The notes under the pieces are model-generated. The model was not told the origin of the DNA and did not search any database. It saw only the letters and a list, made by a program, of their open reading frames with translations. This document shows positions 9,997 through 26,498 of a stretch of DNA of 30,481 bases, one piece after another. Each line of letters begins with the position of its first letter. The stretch's first letter is position 1. A program made the translations under genes and the position numbers. This stretch comes from Piromyces finnis. Its lineage: Eukaryota > Neocallimastigomycota > Neocallimastigomycetes > Neocallimastigales > Neocallimastigaceae. The stretch lies in contig MCFH01000133.1 of NCBI GenBank assembly GCA_002104945.1, positions 1 to 30,481 on the forward strand. Direction: 5' to 3'.

Positions 9997-12900
9997 ATGA
10001 TTACATTTGTGAGTTATGCTTCCGTTGATCCTGTGGTCATTAGCGAAGAGTTGATAAATACAGCTATTAATGAACAGATTACACCTGAAATTGCTGAAAT
10101 TGCTAAAAAGGAAGGAATTGATCCTGAGGAAGTAAAAGCCATTCGATTGGATTATAAAAGTTAGTAATTAGATTTAATATTTTTTCTTTTAAAAAAAAAA
10201 AGGGAAATTTTTTAAATAATTATAATTTTCAAGTTAGGATAGGAAGAGAATAAAAGAGAACATTAAGAACATGTGTATATGCTTACTTTTTTTTATATTA
10301 TATAAATATATATATAACAGATATTTTAAAAATTAATAACTTATGGTCCCTCAAAAATTTAACAAAGTTACAATTAGATAATAATATTATAGAAAAGATA
10401 GAAAATATTAATTTTTTGGTAAATTTAACATGGCTTGGTATGAATAATAAAAAGATAATATATTAATAACTATATATAATACAATTGAAATTAAAAATAT
10501 AATAATAATAAAAATTATTTTTATTTTTTTCACATTAGATCTTTCATTTAATAATATTACGGTGATTGAAGGACTTAATGAACTAGTAAACCTTACAGAT
10601 TTATCATTATTCAATAATAGAATATCAAAAATTGAAAATATGGATGAACTAACAAAGTTGACAGTATTTTCTATAGGGAACAATAATTTAAGTAGTTTAG
10701 AAAATGTAAATATCTATAATACAAAATTGTATAAGCAATGGCAAATAATAATTTTAAAAAAAAAAAATATTTTTAAATTCTAAATATTTTGGAAATGTCA
10801 TTATTAAACATATTATATATATATATGATTTAATAAGATTCTATACCTAACTAGATTTGAAAATCTAAGAGTATTGAATGCTGCTGGAAATAAAATATGC
10901 AATGATAAAAATTATAAAGCATACATACTAGCAAATCTTAAAAATCTCAAATATTTAGATTATCGATTAATTAATCAAGAAGAAGTAAATAATAATATAT
11001 AAATATTTGACCTATTAAATGTTAAAATAGTAATATTAGTTTATTTATCAACTTGTATTTTATTTAAATATTTTATTTTAATTATATTATTCTTCAAAAA
11101 AAAAAAAAAAACAATCATATTTTATTTTAATCCGTGATGAATATTATAAAGGTTGAAAAAAGTAGAGCAATATATTTAGATGATTTAATTGCATTGGAAG
11201 AAGAAGAAAAAATTACTAAAAGTAAAAAAGAAAAACTAGAACAAAGGAGAAAATTAGAACAATTATTTGAAGTAATTTTTGTCTAATATAAAATATATAT
11301 GATACATTTAAAATAAAGGTGTTATAGCATTTATTATCCAAAAAAAAAAAAAAAAGAAAAGAAAAAATTGTATTTTTATATGGAACACTAAAATCAAAAA
11401 TAAATAATAAAATATTTTCCTATTGTAAGGAAATGTGGAAAATAGAAAAAATTTTTATACAATTTGATTATTAGTTAATACTTATATTCTATCAGACCAG
11501 TAATAATAATGAGGAATAAAAATTTGAATAAATAAACTAGTTATTTCAATGTTAATAATAATCCTTTATTAAAAAATTTATAATGAAATTTAACATGAAG
11601 GAATACAAATATAAAAGATTTTGGAATTTATTATACAATATATAAATAAATATAATATAAATAAAATGAATCGTCAAATAACCTTCTATTATCATACCAT
11701 AAATAATAATAATAAATATTTTTACATTATTATTAGATATATATATTAATAATATACAATTGATAAATATATAATTTTTATAAATTATACCAGGAAGCAC
11801 ATATAAAAAATATTGATATGTTATTTCAAGATATGTTTGAACAAGATCCAGATTTTCATAAATTAAATATTTTAGCACCAGAAAAAATACAAGATCTAAA
11901 TGAGGAATATCCTTTATATATATATATATATATAAAATGAATATATGAACATTTTATTAAATTAAATTAAAATAAATATATAGATCAATAATAATAATAT
12001 AATTATTATTACCCCAAATGAAAATAAAAAAAAATATATCTTTAACTTAAATTGCGTTTATCCTTTCATATAAACACTTATAGAGCCAAATTTGAAATTA
12101 TTATTATTGAAATGAAGGACTTTATTTTAAAGAAGCATTCAGAGGTTCAAGAAGAAAAAGAATTAATAACAAAAGCTATAGAAGATGCTAAAGCAGAAAC
12201 AGACAGTAAAGGAATAAAACTTGTTAATGATTTAGAACATAGGAAAAAAGCTGTATTATATCAATTAAATAATAATTTAATATATGAAACAATTATAATT
12301 AATTATTATTTCACTATTTGAAACTTATCATTTTATAATATTAAATTTATATTTCCTTTTTTTTTTCTCATAAAAAAAAAACAGTTTATAAGAACAGTAT
12401 CAAATATGAGAGATGTTAAAGAAATTGATGAAGCTGTGAAAGCAATGAAATTTGATGTAGATGAAACGTCTAATGAATTAATGGCATTAGAAATGACCAT
12501 AGTTGAACAATTTGAAGTAGGTGTCAAAAAATTAATACTCTAATAAACCTATACCTCCTTTTTTTCTACTTCCTTTTTAATTAAAAATATCAATTCAAAA
12601 TATGTATATAGCATTATTTTAATATCAACATCTACTTTTTTTCTAAAATAATATTATATATATATAGGAAATATTAAGAGAATACGAAAAAAATTTACAG
12701 GAATTATTTAATTCTATGTTAGAATGTGGACAAACAAAATATCCTTTTCATATTTTAATAAATAAATTATTATTTTATATATTAAAAAAAGGAAACAAGT
12801 ATTCCTATTAAAAATTAAGAAAACAAAATCAACGTATAATAATTAAAATAAAAGTTGTTAACTTTAACGACGATTTTTTTTTTTTTTTATAATTTTTTTA

Positions 12901-13674
12901 ATATTATTTTTAATAATTCCTAATATATACTATGGCTCGTATTCGTGAGTTAGAAAATAATTATTTTGAAAGATATACAGAATGTATTATGTCTGCTTAT
13001 GACCGTATACATAAAAGTGATATGGATTCAATAGAAAATGATGATCTTCGAGAGGTAATATTATGAAAAAAAAAAATTTTTTTTTTTATAATAAATGTTA
13101 AGTCAAATAATAGAGCATATGGACTTTAATATAGAATTCATTATGTTTCTATAAAAGCAAAAATGAATATACTTGATCTATACTTTATTTTAATATTTTC
13201 CCCTTTTTTTATACTGTTTGATGTTTTATTTCCATATTAGCTTATAAGTGATAAAGAAATTATATTAAATTCATTAAATGCAACTCATGATTTCCATCTA
13301 CTAAAATTCGATCAACAGGTATATAATTTTATTACTATTTTCATAATTACTATAGATATTGTTATCGTATAAATATTAAATAAACGATAAAAAAAAAAAA
13401 AGGAAATAAATAATAATATTTCCTTTTTTATAAAGTAAGCATAATCTAATCAGTTACTACTATTCTTCAAAATATTATTATATATATTTTACTGCCTTAA
13501 CGAAAATAACAGGAAGATGGTTTGTCTAGTGGTTGTAATAAAGAGTTAGAAGATGAAATACAAAGAACCCATAATGAAGAAACTCAAAGAAATAGAAAAA
13601 GAGTCATAGAGATTATTACCTATGTGGAAAGATTATACTATGAAATTGATCAAGCGGAAGACAATATATTTTGA
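9997..13674 (+). CDS. DRC3: Dynein regulatory complex subunit 3 (LRRC48), complete, 12 exons
   Basis: DRC3 is a subunit of the nexin-dynein regulatory complex that links outer doublet microtubules and controls dynein in motile axonemes. Exons: 9997-10159, 10321-10437, 10539-10705, 10838-10984, 11152-11271, 11794-11906, 12078-12252, 12385-12516, 12668-12738, 12931-13054, 13241-13318, 13513-13674. All phases match and give 522 residues, about the family length. An N-terminal helix (about 1-54) is followed by SDS22-type leucine-rich repeats (LWSLKNLTKLQLDNN; LSFNNITVIEGLNELVNLTDLSLFNNRISKI) and an LRR cap (NLKYLDYRLIN). A long coiled-coil tail follows, with conserved LMALEMTIVEQFE, DKEIILNSLNATHDFHLLK and RNRKRV. 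Introns 6 and 9 have no usable GT-AG sites and read as AT-AC. There is no frameshift, in contrast to most loci in this window. Confidence 0.93.
11907..12077 (+). other. Predicted U12-type AT-AC intron 6 of DRC3
   Basis: The intron begins ATATCCTTTA, an exact match to the minor-spliceosome donor consensus ATATCCTTT, and ends AAACAC. No GT or GC dinucleotide exists between 11836 and 12055, so no GT-AG or GC-AG intron can start after the last conserved codons. Reading through hits TGA after a TA run. Removing 11907-12077 joins GA|T (Asp) and gives LNEDYRAKFE, which aligns without gaps to the LLETYKDKF segment of human DRC3 as I recall it. A weak U12-like branch site (TCCTTTCAT) lies about 10 bases before the 3' end, and TCTTTAAC lies further upstream. 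Confidence 0.8.
12739..12930 (+). other. Predicted U12-type AT-AC intron 9 of DRC3
   Basis: The donor is ATATCCTTTT after ...GGACAAACAA, and the acceptor is ATATAC followed by T ATG GCT CGT. A branch-site-like TTCCTAAT lies 7-14 bases before the 3' end, close to the U12 consensus TTCCTTAAC in sequence and position. The join AA|T (Asn) gives QTNMARIRELEN, and the whole EKN...ELEN segment then has the same length (24 residues between EKN and the end of LEN) as the human protein as I recall it. No AG acceptor lies between about 12862 and the start of the downstream exon, which argues against a conventional intron. Confidence 0.8.
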
Positions 13675-14948
13675 GATATAATTTTTACAACAAAATTTAT
13701 AATAATCTCAAAATCAAAAAATAGATATATCGCCTTATTCTTTAAATATCTTTTCATATCCTTTCTTTTTAACTTATTGACTGCAATACTCTGAAAAAGA
13801 TTCCTTTTCAGTACTCTTTCCATATTAATTTAATTTTTGTTGTTGGTGAAAATGAAAATGAACCGTTTTTTTTTTTTTTAATACAAATTTAGAAATAAAT
13901 ATAATTTATATTAAAAATTTCCAAATATGGTAAAAAAGATTTTTCTTAACTAAAATACATTATTTAATATAATGTATTACTTTGTATGTAATTAAAACAA
14001 TATCAAATAAAGTTAATTTATTACAATTTAAATTTATATTTTAATATAGTATTATTTATATATATTATATTTAATATATTTTTTAATATTTTATATAGAC
14101 AGCCATTGAAATGAATTGAATTTTTATATTTCTCATATATTAATCTAAATATTAATTAATAATAAAATTAATTTTTTTTATTTGTAAAATGTACATATAC
14201 ACAAAAAAGAAATATTAATAAATATTAAATTTAATACAATATTTTATCAATTTATTATTTATTATTGATAATATAAATTTTTATATTATTATTATAAATC
14301 AATTTTACTTTTTTTTTTTTTTTTTTTTTTTTTGAAAACAATTTAGTGTTTTAAAGTAGAGTTAAGATTAAAAAATTTTAAAAAAGAAAAAAAAAAGACA
14401 ATTATAACATTACTTATAGAAATAATAAAAGGTAAAACTATAAAAATGAATAAAAAAAAGAAAAGAAGGAAAAAAAAAAGGAAATTATTAATATAAATAA
14501 ATAATAAATTTATTATAAATAAATAAATATAAACAAAAATTGAAATGAAAATAAAAAGAAAAAAGAATTTTGAATAGAAATTGTTATAATCAAAATAATA
14601 AATAAATAAATTGATCTTTTTTTTTTCTTCATGTTAAACAAAGTGATAAAATAAAGCTTTTTAAATGAAAAAAAAAAAAAAGAGGGGAAATAAATATACT
14701 TTAAATAATTAATTTTGTAAATAAAAATTAAAATAAATATAGATGAATCGAATAACACTAACCTTAATTTATATTTTTATATATTATTATAATGGTTTCA
14801 ATTACAAATGTTTTATTTATATGTATATATAAATAAAAACAAATATATATACATACATATTTCTAAATGGATTTTATTTAATCACAAAAAAAAAAAAAAA
14901 AACGGAAAAAAAACGTATTATCAATGTTTTACTTTGTAAAGATACAAA
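13675..14948. other. AT-rich intergenic spacer between DRC3 and TVP18
   Basis: Simple A/T sequence and homopolymers (for example a T run at about 14311-14332). No supported gene or RNA was seen. An 81-codon minus-strand open frame at 14513-14758 is Phe/Ile/Lys low complexity. The part just before 14949 is the likely 5' leader of TVP18. Confidence 0.7.
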
Positions 14949-16027
14949 ATGAAATTCGACTTTGTTAAAGAATTAACCTCAGGACAATGTACCATTTACG
15001 GTCAATGGTATTGATATAAAATTATTTTATAAAAGTAAAAGCTTTTAATTTTTATTTCAAGAAAAAAAAAAAATTAATAATTTTTAATTATTTTATATTA
15101 AATTAAAATAATGAAATATTAAAGGTTCGCCATTATTTCTTCCATATGTAAGTTTATAATAAATACACAAAAAGATATTATATTTTTTAGATATATTGTA
15201 TAAAAGATTATTAAAATATTTAACATTTATTCTTTTTTTATATAATATAGTATTCCTTATCTTTGCTCCAGCAAACATTTTAGGTATTCTTATGTTACAT
15301 GCTGCTGAAAGTTTACAAGGAATCCTCGATCTGTAATAAAATTATATTTCTCTGAATAATAATTTTTTTTCATATTAATATAATTAAATTTTAAATTTTT
15401 TTTATAAATATATTTATTAAAAATATTAATAAAAGTGTCTTTGGTTGTGGTATTATTTTACTTGAAATTCCAATCTTTTTAAAGGTAAAATAAAAACAAT
15501 CGATATGTATGTTTATGTATAAATATGTATTAAGTTATGATAATTAAATATATTTTATATATTTTTCAATAATAATTAATTATAATAGTGTGTTCCATCA
15601 AGCCCAAAGTTGTAAGTATTATAGGTAATTAAGTATAATAATAAAATCACAATATATTTATTCAATTATATTTATAAATAAATTTAAATAGTGATGAACT
15701 TATTAAATTCTTTGAAAAGAACTCAATGAGAGCTGTTTTATATGCTGCGTATGTCTTTTTTTATCTTTTTTTTTTTTTATCAACCAATATAGTAATTATA
15801 AAGTAAAAGATTTTTAATTAACTATTTTTAAATAAAAATAAAATAGTATTGCTGTTGTTAACTGGCTTTTTGAATTCAATGGTGCTCTTACCGCTTTTAT
15901 CCTTCCAACCATTACTATTACTTGCAGTGCCATTTCTTACGGTATTGCTACCTTTAAGAATGAAGAACGTGTTACTAGTTCCTTAACTGGTACCAGTAAC
16001 CTTGTTGATCTTGCTTCTCGTGTTTAA
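14949..16027 (+). CDS. TVP18: Golgi membrane protein TVP18 (CG6151-P family), 7 exons
   Basis: TVP18 is a small four-pass membrane protein of late Golgi (Tlg2-positive) vesicles; the wider family includes the animal Flower protein. Exons 14949-15007, 15125-15147, 15251-15332, 15436-15484, 15589-15611, 15692-15748 and 15847-16027 join in phase to 157 residues, near the usual length for fungal TVP18. Family marks are the N-terminal IYGQW (16-20) and the loop CVPSSPKFD (72-80). Four hydrophobic segments lie at about 20-43, 52-71, 91-107 and 110-133. All introns are short GT-AG. Two exons are only 23 bases long. No frameshift is needed. The gene is convergent with ODAD3, with about 700 bases of AT-rich sequence between them. 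Confidence 0.88.
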
Positions 16028-16726
16028 GCATAATAATATTATATGGTTAACCCATTTTTTGATTACAAATATTATATAAATTGAAATGTATATAATATTT
16101 TATATATAAAAATATATTCTTTTTTTATTTTTTTATCCTTATTTTTATAAATATATTTAAAAATTAATTTATCTTTTTTTTAACCACATATAAAAAATAA
16201 AAAATAAAAAAATAAAAAAAAAAAAAAATTAAATAATAATTTAGAATTAATATATTTTTATTCAGCAATTATTTTATAAGAAATATGAAAACCATATTTT
16301 TAAGTTTAGTAATGAATTTCATTTTTTTTTTTTTTCTTTTTCATTCACACCTACATAACTATTTTATCAATATAAAAAAAAAAAGTATATATATATTTTT
16401 ATAAATATGAATATTAACAAGAAAAATAAATATATAATTTTATAGTTATAAAGAAAAGTTATTTTATATGTATGATTTATACCTTTAATAAAATAAAAAG
16501 GAAAAAACAAAAAAAATAAAATGCAATTAAAAAAAAAAAAAGTAAAATGTGTAATGAAAATTATGCTTATTTCGATATGCAAAAAAAAAAAAAAAAAAAA
16601 AAAAGAATATTATATTAATATTTAAAAATATAAAAAGGTATGAAGTATGAAATTATTTTAATTCTCTAAATTAGGTATAAAAAAAATTAAATAGAAAAAA
16701 AAATTATAGGAAAAAGTTTATTATTT
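16028..16726. other. AT-rich spacer between convergent TVP18 and ODAD3
   Basis: Long A runs (16206-16228 and 16581-16604) and simple A/T sequence. It must hold the 3' ends of both flanking transcripts, and AATAAA-like hexamers occur repeatedly by composition, so no single poly(A) signal can be assigned. No gene seen. Confidence 0.7.
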
Positions 16727-20549
<3,823 letters not shown>

Positions 20550-23068
20550 AAATAATATTTGTTATTTTAGTATTACTTTATTTTTTTTTATTTTATATGT
20601 ATAAATTATCAATCTTTATTTTTTTTTATAAATATATAATATTATCTTTATTTTTTTTTTATAAATATATAATTATTATTTAAGAAAATTAAAAAAAAAA
20701 AAAAAAGTATAGAAAAAAAATTAACTATTAAAAATTAAATAGAGAATGATATAATATAGAGTTTGTTGGTTTTTCTTTTTGAAAAAATAAAAATTGTTTA
20801 TAAAATTTTTTAAAGTTTAATTTACATATTTACATTTCAAAAAAAAAAAAAAAATTATTCAAAATAAAGTTTAAAAAAAAAAAAAAAAGACTTCTTTATA
20901 AATCTTTTTAAATTGAAAAATATAGCAGTTTTTGACTATAGAAAATAGAAATTAGGGAGGAAAGAAGAAGAATAATTATATAAAAGAATATAAAAATTTA
21001 TCAACAATTAATGATGATAAATAAAAAAAAAAAAAAAAATGGAATACCTCTTGTCACAAAGATATAAATTATATTTTTTTTTTGCAATATATATATATAT
21101 ATATATATAAATCACTTGTATATTACTAAAAAATAATATATTTTTAATAAACTTTACATAATTTTATTCTTTTTTGATATTTTCCTTTATTTCTAATGTA
21201 ATAAAAGTTTATTAAAAAAATAATAATAATAAAATGAATTTTAATAAAAACATTTTGTTATTGTAACCCTTATTATTATTTATTAAAAGTAATGATTCAA
21301 TCTAAAAAAAAAAAAGTTTTTATAAAACATACAAAATATATCTAAGAGCAATTAATATTTAATATGCTCAATTGACAGATAAAATATTTATTAATTATTA
21401 ATATTATATATGTATTGATGTTAATGTTATAAATCAATAAATTATAATATTAGTTTTAATAATTCAAAATTTATTATCCATAATAATAAATTAATATTTT
21501 AATTTTTAGAATTTTAAAAATAATGAAAATATATAATATTTTTATTTTTATATATATTTTTAATGATAGAATAAAATATAGATCGTTTTTATTGACTTTT
21601 TTATATTACTTCTAGCCATTATCCTTATTCTTTCTATAAAAGGTATCCTAAAATAATAATTGCTTTTAGAATCTCAATTCATTAAATGAAATCACCTTAA
21701 AAATAAAATTTTTTTTTTAACTTATATAAGATATTTTGTAAAACAACAAAAAACGTAATTTCAACCACTTTTTTTTTATTTTATTCTCTACAATAATAAA
21801 TACAAAATTTAAAGATTCTCATAGCCTGTTAAAAAAGCATTTAAAGGATAAAATAAATTTAATTTTGAATAAATTAAAAGAAAATATTTTGTTAGCTTTT
21901 CAATTTATACATATTCATTTGCATCGACAAATATAGAAAGAGAGTAAAAAAAAAAAAAGTTTTTTTTTTAATTTATTTTTTGAATTAAACCTATGAAATT
22001 TATTTTATTACAATTCTAATAGTGAATCTGTGACTGTCTAAACATCAGTATGACTTGAAGAAAATTTTGATAGTTAAACCTATTATTATATTTTTAATTA
22101 AATTATAATATTTAGAATTCTTACTACACTATAAATAAACCTAGTAAAACTATTAAAATATATATAAAATTATTAAAATAAACTTACTTTGTTTTTTTTA
22201 TTTATTTTATTTTATATTAATAATACATAGATATAAAATATTATTTAAACCTTTCAACATAGTATAAAATAAAAAATTATTATTTACTTTATCCTCATTG
22301 TCGTTTTTGATGACTAATAATAAATTAATAATGCATACGAATATATTTATTTAATATAAAATATAATATATAGGAATATAATTATTTATTAATAAATGTT
22401 CTATTAAGTCTCAATACACTTTTTGTTTTCTTTTAAAAAAATTTGTGTCCAGAAAAAACAATCTATTTTCTGTAATATTCTCTTTTAAATGATTGGTAAA
22501 TATTATTTTAAAAATTTGTTATCTTATATATATTAATAGTCATAGATAATTTGTTAAGAATGAAAAACCCCTATTTTTCTTTTTTAAAAAAAAAAAAAGA
22601 ATAGGAATACTACATTTAAGCAAACAAAGCAAGCAAAGCAAGCAATGCAAACCATTAGAAATATAATAATAAGGCAAAAAGTAAACTAAAAATATTCTCT
22701 TTTGACATACAGCTTTAATTTTTTAAATAAATTTTTTTATTTAATACAAAGTATAGACAGTGAATACATTTTTTTTTTTCAATTAAAATTTAACTCCTAT
22801 GACCTTGCTTTTATTAGGATATATAATAAAAATACAACACTTTATAGTTTACTATTTTTTGATAAAATATATTACAAATAAATTAAAATAAAAAAATGGA
22901 TGGATTATTTAAATGATAATTCAATTATTAATTTTTAAATATAAATGTAGGTTAACTAATGAAAAATGAATAATTAAATAAGTTAAATGATATTTTGAGG
23001 GGATATAATAATGATAATAATGATAATAATGTTAATAAATGATAATATTGTTTTAATTATAAAAATAG
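20550..23068. other. AT-rich intergenic region, no supported gene
   Basis: Homopolymers and simple A/T sequence dominate. There is a short GC-richer tandem patch at 22618-22650 (AAGCAAAC/AAGCAAGC units) and an imperfect ATGATAATA repeat at 23008-23048. No exon, tRNA or rRNA signature was recognised. The upstream part should contain the ODAD3 promoter. Confidence 0.65.
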
Positions 23069-23337
23069 TTATGATAATAACGTTGCAGTAGTATCTTCAT
23101 GACAATTTGGACATTTAAACTTTATTGGTTTATTTATTTGATTTAAATATTATAATTACGAACAGCTAAGGCTGATTTTAAACAAGTAGTATGATACTTG
23201 CATCCACAACTTGAATTAACTACAGATTTTGTTTCATTAATATTTCCATAGATTTTACCATTTTTGCCTTCGTAATCACAAAGATCAAAACGTATTAAGG
23301 AACAAGGATGATCAACTTTATTAAGTACGGTTTCCAT
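23069..23337 (-). CDS. Small RING-like zinc-finger protein or C-terminal RING module, frameshifted
   Basis: An ATG at 23337 opens a 64-codon frame with METVLNKVDHPCSLIRF, LCDYEGK, then SSCGCKYHTTCLKSAL. After a one-base shift near 23145 the coding pattern continues as NQINKPIKFKCPNCHEDTTA and stops at 23069. The spacing C-x2-H-x2-C followed by CPNC resembles the second half of a RING-type zinc finger; the first Cys pair is not a clean C-x2-C. RING domains usually recruit E2 enzymes for ubiquitination, but that role is inference here. It lies 92 bases after the end of the coiled-coil locus on the same strand, so it may be its last exon (coiled coil plus RING) rather than a separate gene. Confidence 0.45.
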
Positions 23338-23429
23338 TATATTTATACATTATTAAAAGTTTATTTAGCTTACTGCAATCGTTAGATTCCTTTATATAGG
23401 ATAAACTGTCAATGGAATATACAAATAAA

Positions 23430-25318
23430 TTATAAATATTGTTTATACATATTGGATTGTTTTGGGTTAATCTTAAGTTCAGGATAAATTACTTCTAAAT
23501 CTTTCATGTATTTTTTTAATTCAAACTTTGCTTCATTAATATTGTTTTTAATAAACGATAATTGTTCATTTATTTATCAGCTTTTTTTGTTCGACCTTTA
23601 AGAATTCCTTGGAATTACAAGAAGAATGCTTCGCTTTTAATTCTTCTAATTCTTTTTGCTTTGATCCTTTTTCTTTGTTCAAGGTTGATATTATGTTTGC
23701 ATTTCCGTAACCTTGTTCATTATTTTTTTGATTTTCATCTTTCAATTCATCGTTGTTTTTTTCGGACTCTGTGAGTTCTTCTTGAACCTTTTCCAAATTA
23801 TGTTGTAATTTAGTAATTAATATTTGTTGAGCCTTTTTTGAATTGCTGAGCAATACAATTTCATTATCTTTTTTCTTTATTTTCCGGTTTATATTTATTT
23901 TATCGTTTTGAGCGGTTTTCAATTCATTCATTGTATTTTCAAATTCCTTTTGTATCATCAATAATAGATTGCTTTCTTTCATTTTCTCTTTTAAGAGATG
24001 CTATTTCTTCTTCCATCTTCTTTACCGTTTTATTAGTCTTCCTTTTCAATTATTTTATATTTTTAATATTATTTATACTTTCAATTTCTTTTACCTTATT
24101 ATTGACTATTTCAATTGATCTTTCTTTTCATTTTTTAGGATTTCTATTTCCTCATTCTTTTGTTGATAAATAAAATGTATTTTCAACTCGGTAAAAACCT
24201 TTTCTAAATCAGTTTGCTTTTTTTCTAATAATAATTGTTGCTTTTATTTTTTTCTTTAAGTATGTTAATTTCGCTTTTCTTTTCTTCTATATCCTTCATA
24301 TTCATTATCTTTTCTATTTTAGTTTTTTTAACTTCTTCTTGGGTATACTCTAATTCTTCTTCAGATTCCTTTATAAATAATGCTTGCTTTTATTTTTTCT
24401 TTTAGTAATTCTATTTCACATTCTTTTGCGCTTATTTCATCCATTATTCTTTCTTTTTCTCTAATAGCTGATTTTTTCTCTTTTAAAATTTCTTCAATTT
24501 CTTCTCTAGATTTTTTCCAATTCTTGTTTTGTTTCTCTATTATTATTGTTGACTTTCATTTTTTCTTTTAAGAGAAGAAAATTTCATTATTTTTTCTTCT
24601 ATACTACTTAATAACAATTTTTTTTCTTTATTAATTTTTTCAATTTCAGAATGGACTTGTTTTGCTTTTCTTCTGATATTTTTAATTGTAATAATTGTTT
24701 AATATTTTGGTCTTTAAGATATTCAATTTCATCTTCCTTTTCATATATATTCTTTTCAATTTTTCATTTTCTAATCAGCTTTATCCTTTCTTCTATTGCA
24801 ATCTTTATAGCGTTTTTGGTATTGGTTAATTCTTCTTGTGTATTATCATATGGACCATTTGATTTACCATTAATCTTTTCAATATCAATTTTAATAGGTT
24901 CATCATTTATATTAAGGTCTGAAATACTTATTTAGGTACATCTTTAACAATCGTTTTTATTTGATTTCTATAGTTTTTCTATGAATAATACATGTATTTA
25001 AAATACTTAATATCTTTTCTGTTTTTGCTATTGTATCTTTAGTTCCTTTATTAAATCTCGAATTTTAATTTTCTTTTTGTCTAACCTGGCTTTTTCAACT
25101 TCTTCTATTAACTTTTTTTGATTCTCATTTACTCCGACAGAATCATTTGGTATCTTTTCATTATTATCTACTTTTAAAATATTTTTATTTTCTGTATTTG
25201 TTTTTAATTATCTATTTTCATTATTAGTGTATTATTTTCAAAGAAACATATCAACATCACCTTTATAAGTTCTTTCTGACATTAATGATGTATAGCTATA
25301 AGACCTATCTCTAGCCAT
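23430..25318 (-). pseudogene. Frameshifted coiled-coil protein gene
   Basis: A reading signal of Glu/Lys-rich heptad sequence starts at ATG 25318 (MARDRSYSYTSLMSERTYKG) and continues, switching frames many times, to QSNMYKQYL-stop at 23430. The best uninterrupted block is 23982-23566 (138 codons, with KLQHNLEKVQEELTESEKNN). Partly repetitive segments of the type EELEYTQEEVKKTKIEK and KKSEINILKEK recur. Several in-frame stops and single-base shifts occur per kilobase, more than in any other locus here, so real decay is plausible as well as sequencing error. No catalytic domain was recognised. It is a long coiled coil of perhaps 600 residues of unknown function, possibly joined to the RING-like ORF downstream. 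Confidence 0.6.
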
Positions 25319-26498
25319 TTTTAATACTTAATATCAAAAATTTAAAAAAAAAAAAAAATTATAAAAAAAATTTTTTTTCATTTTTTATAGTTTTTTTTTT
25401 TTAAATTAAATTATACATTTTTTTTTTTTTTAATATAAAATTTTAATTTGTTTTAAAATTTAATTTGATAAAACTAATAATTAAAATCAAATAACCGCCA
25501 TTAAACCTATCTCTTCCATTTATTTGATTCAATATAATTAATTTTATTTTAAAGCATTAAATTTAACCAAATTTGTATATATTATTTTTTTTTTACAATT
25601 TAATAAATAAAATTATAATGTATCTTGTAAATATTAATTATAAATGGAATATCCAACATATATATATAATCGATGAATATATAGGTAAATAGATAATATT
25701 TTTATCCTATTCTTTTTTTTTAATATTAAAACAGGGAAGGTTACACGAAATTTATTAAACTCATGATAATATTTAATTTTATTAATAGTAGATATGAATA
25801 CATTTACAATATACATTTAATATATGGATTATTAATTAAAAATAAAATTTAAACTTTGGTAAAATTTAAAATTTGACCATTTTGGTCATAAGAAAATGAC
25901 TTTTAATAATAAAAGGTCAATAAGAAAAGTAAATAAGAAATTATATTAATAAATAATATTGAATATAATAAATAAATAATAAAAGATATATATATTTTTT
26001 ACTTTTTATTAAATATAATAATAGTAATAATAATAATAATAATAATGTTTTTCCATAAATTTCATTTTTTTTTTTAATTTTCTCATGAAAAATAACTATC
26101 CAATAAAAAAAAATTCTTAATAGAATTATTCATTTCATTTAAATTATTAATGTCTCCATTTATTATTAAATTTTGTTTAAAAAATAATTAAAAGTAACAT
26201 TTTCAAACCTGAACACTTTGGGTTTTTTTTTTTTTATAATATTACATTATTTTTATTCTTCTTAACTAATATAAAATAGAAATGAAATATAATAGTATTT
26301 GATATTCTTTTTTTTATTTCATTAGTCTTTTAGACCATTCTATTCATAGAAAATGATTAATTTAATAATTAATTTAATTTATTTCTAAAATGTATTATTT
26401 AAAATATAAACTGTTTTTATTATTAAATATTTAAAATAATTTAATACTTTTATAAAATAAGAAGAAAAAAACATTTAAATCCCTTTTTAGACTGATCT
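25319..26498. other. AT-rich intergenic region, no supported gene
   Basis: A/T homopolymers and simple sequence, including an AAT run near 26022-26046. A 60-codon minus-strand frame at 25634-25816 has no recognisable features. The first part is the upstream region of the coiled-coil locus. Confidence 0.65.

Noticed and set aside
12739-12856. Conventional GT-AG alternative for DRC3 intron 9 starting at GTATTCC (about 12800)
   Set aside because: Reading on to that donor adds about 20 non-conserved residues, and no AG acceptor in the right phase precedes the conserved ARIRELEN exon.
23562-24935. Several plus-strand Ser/Phe-rich open frames (23562-23774, 23931-24173, 24380-24571, 24651-24935)
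   Set aside because: They are antisense shadows of the Glu/Lys-rich coiled-coil locus on the minus strand.
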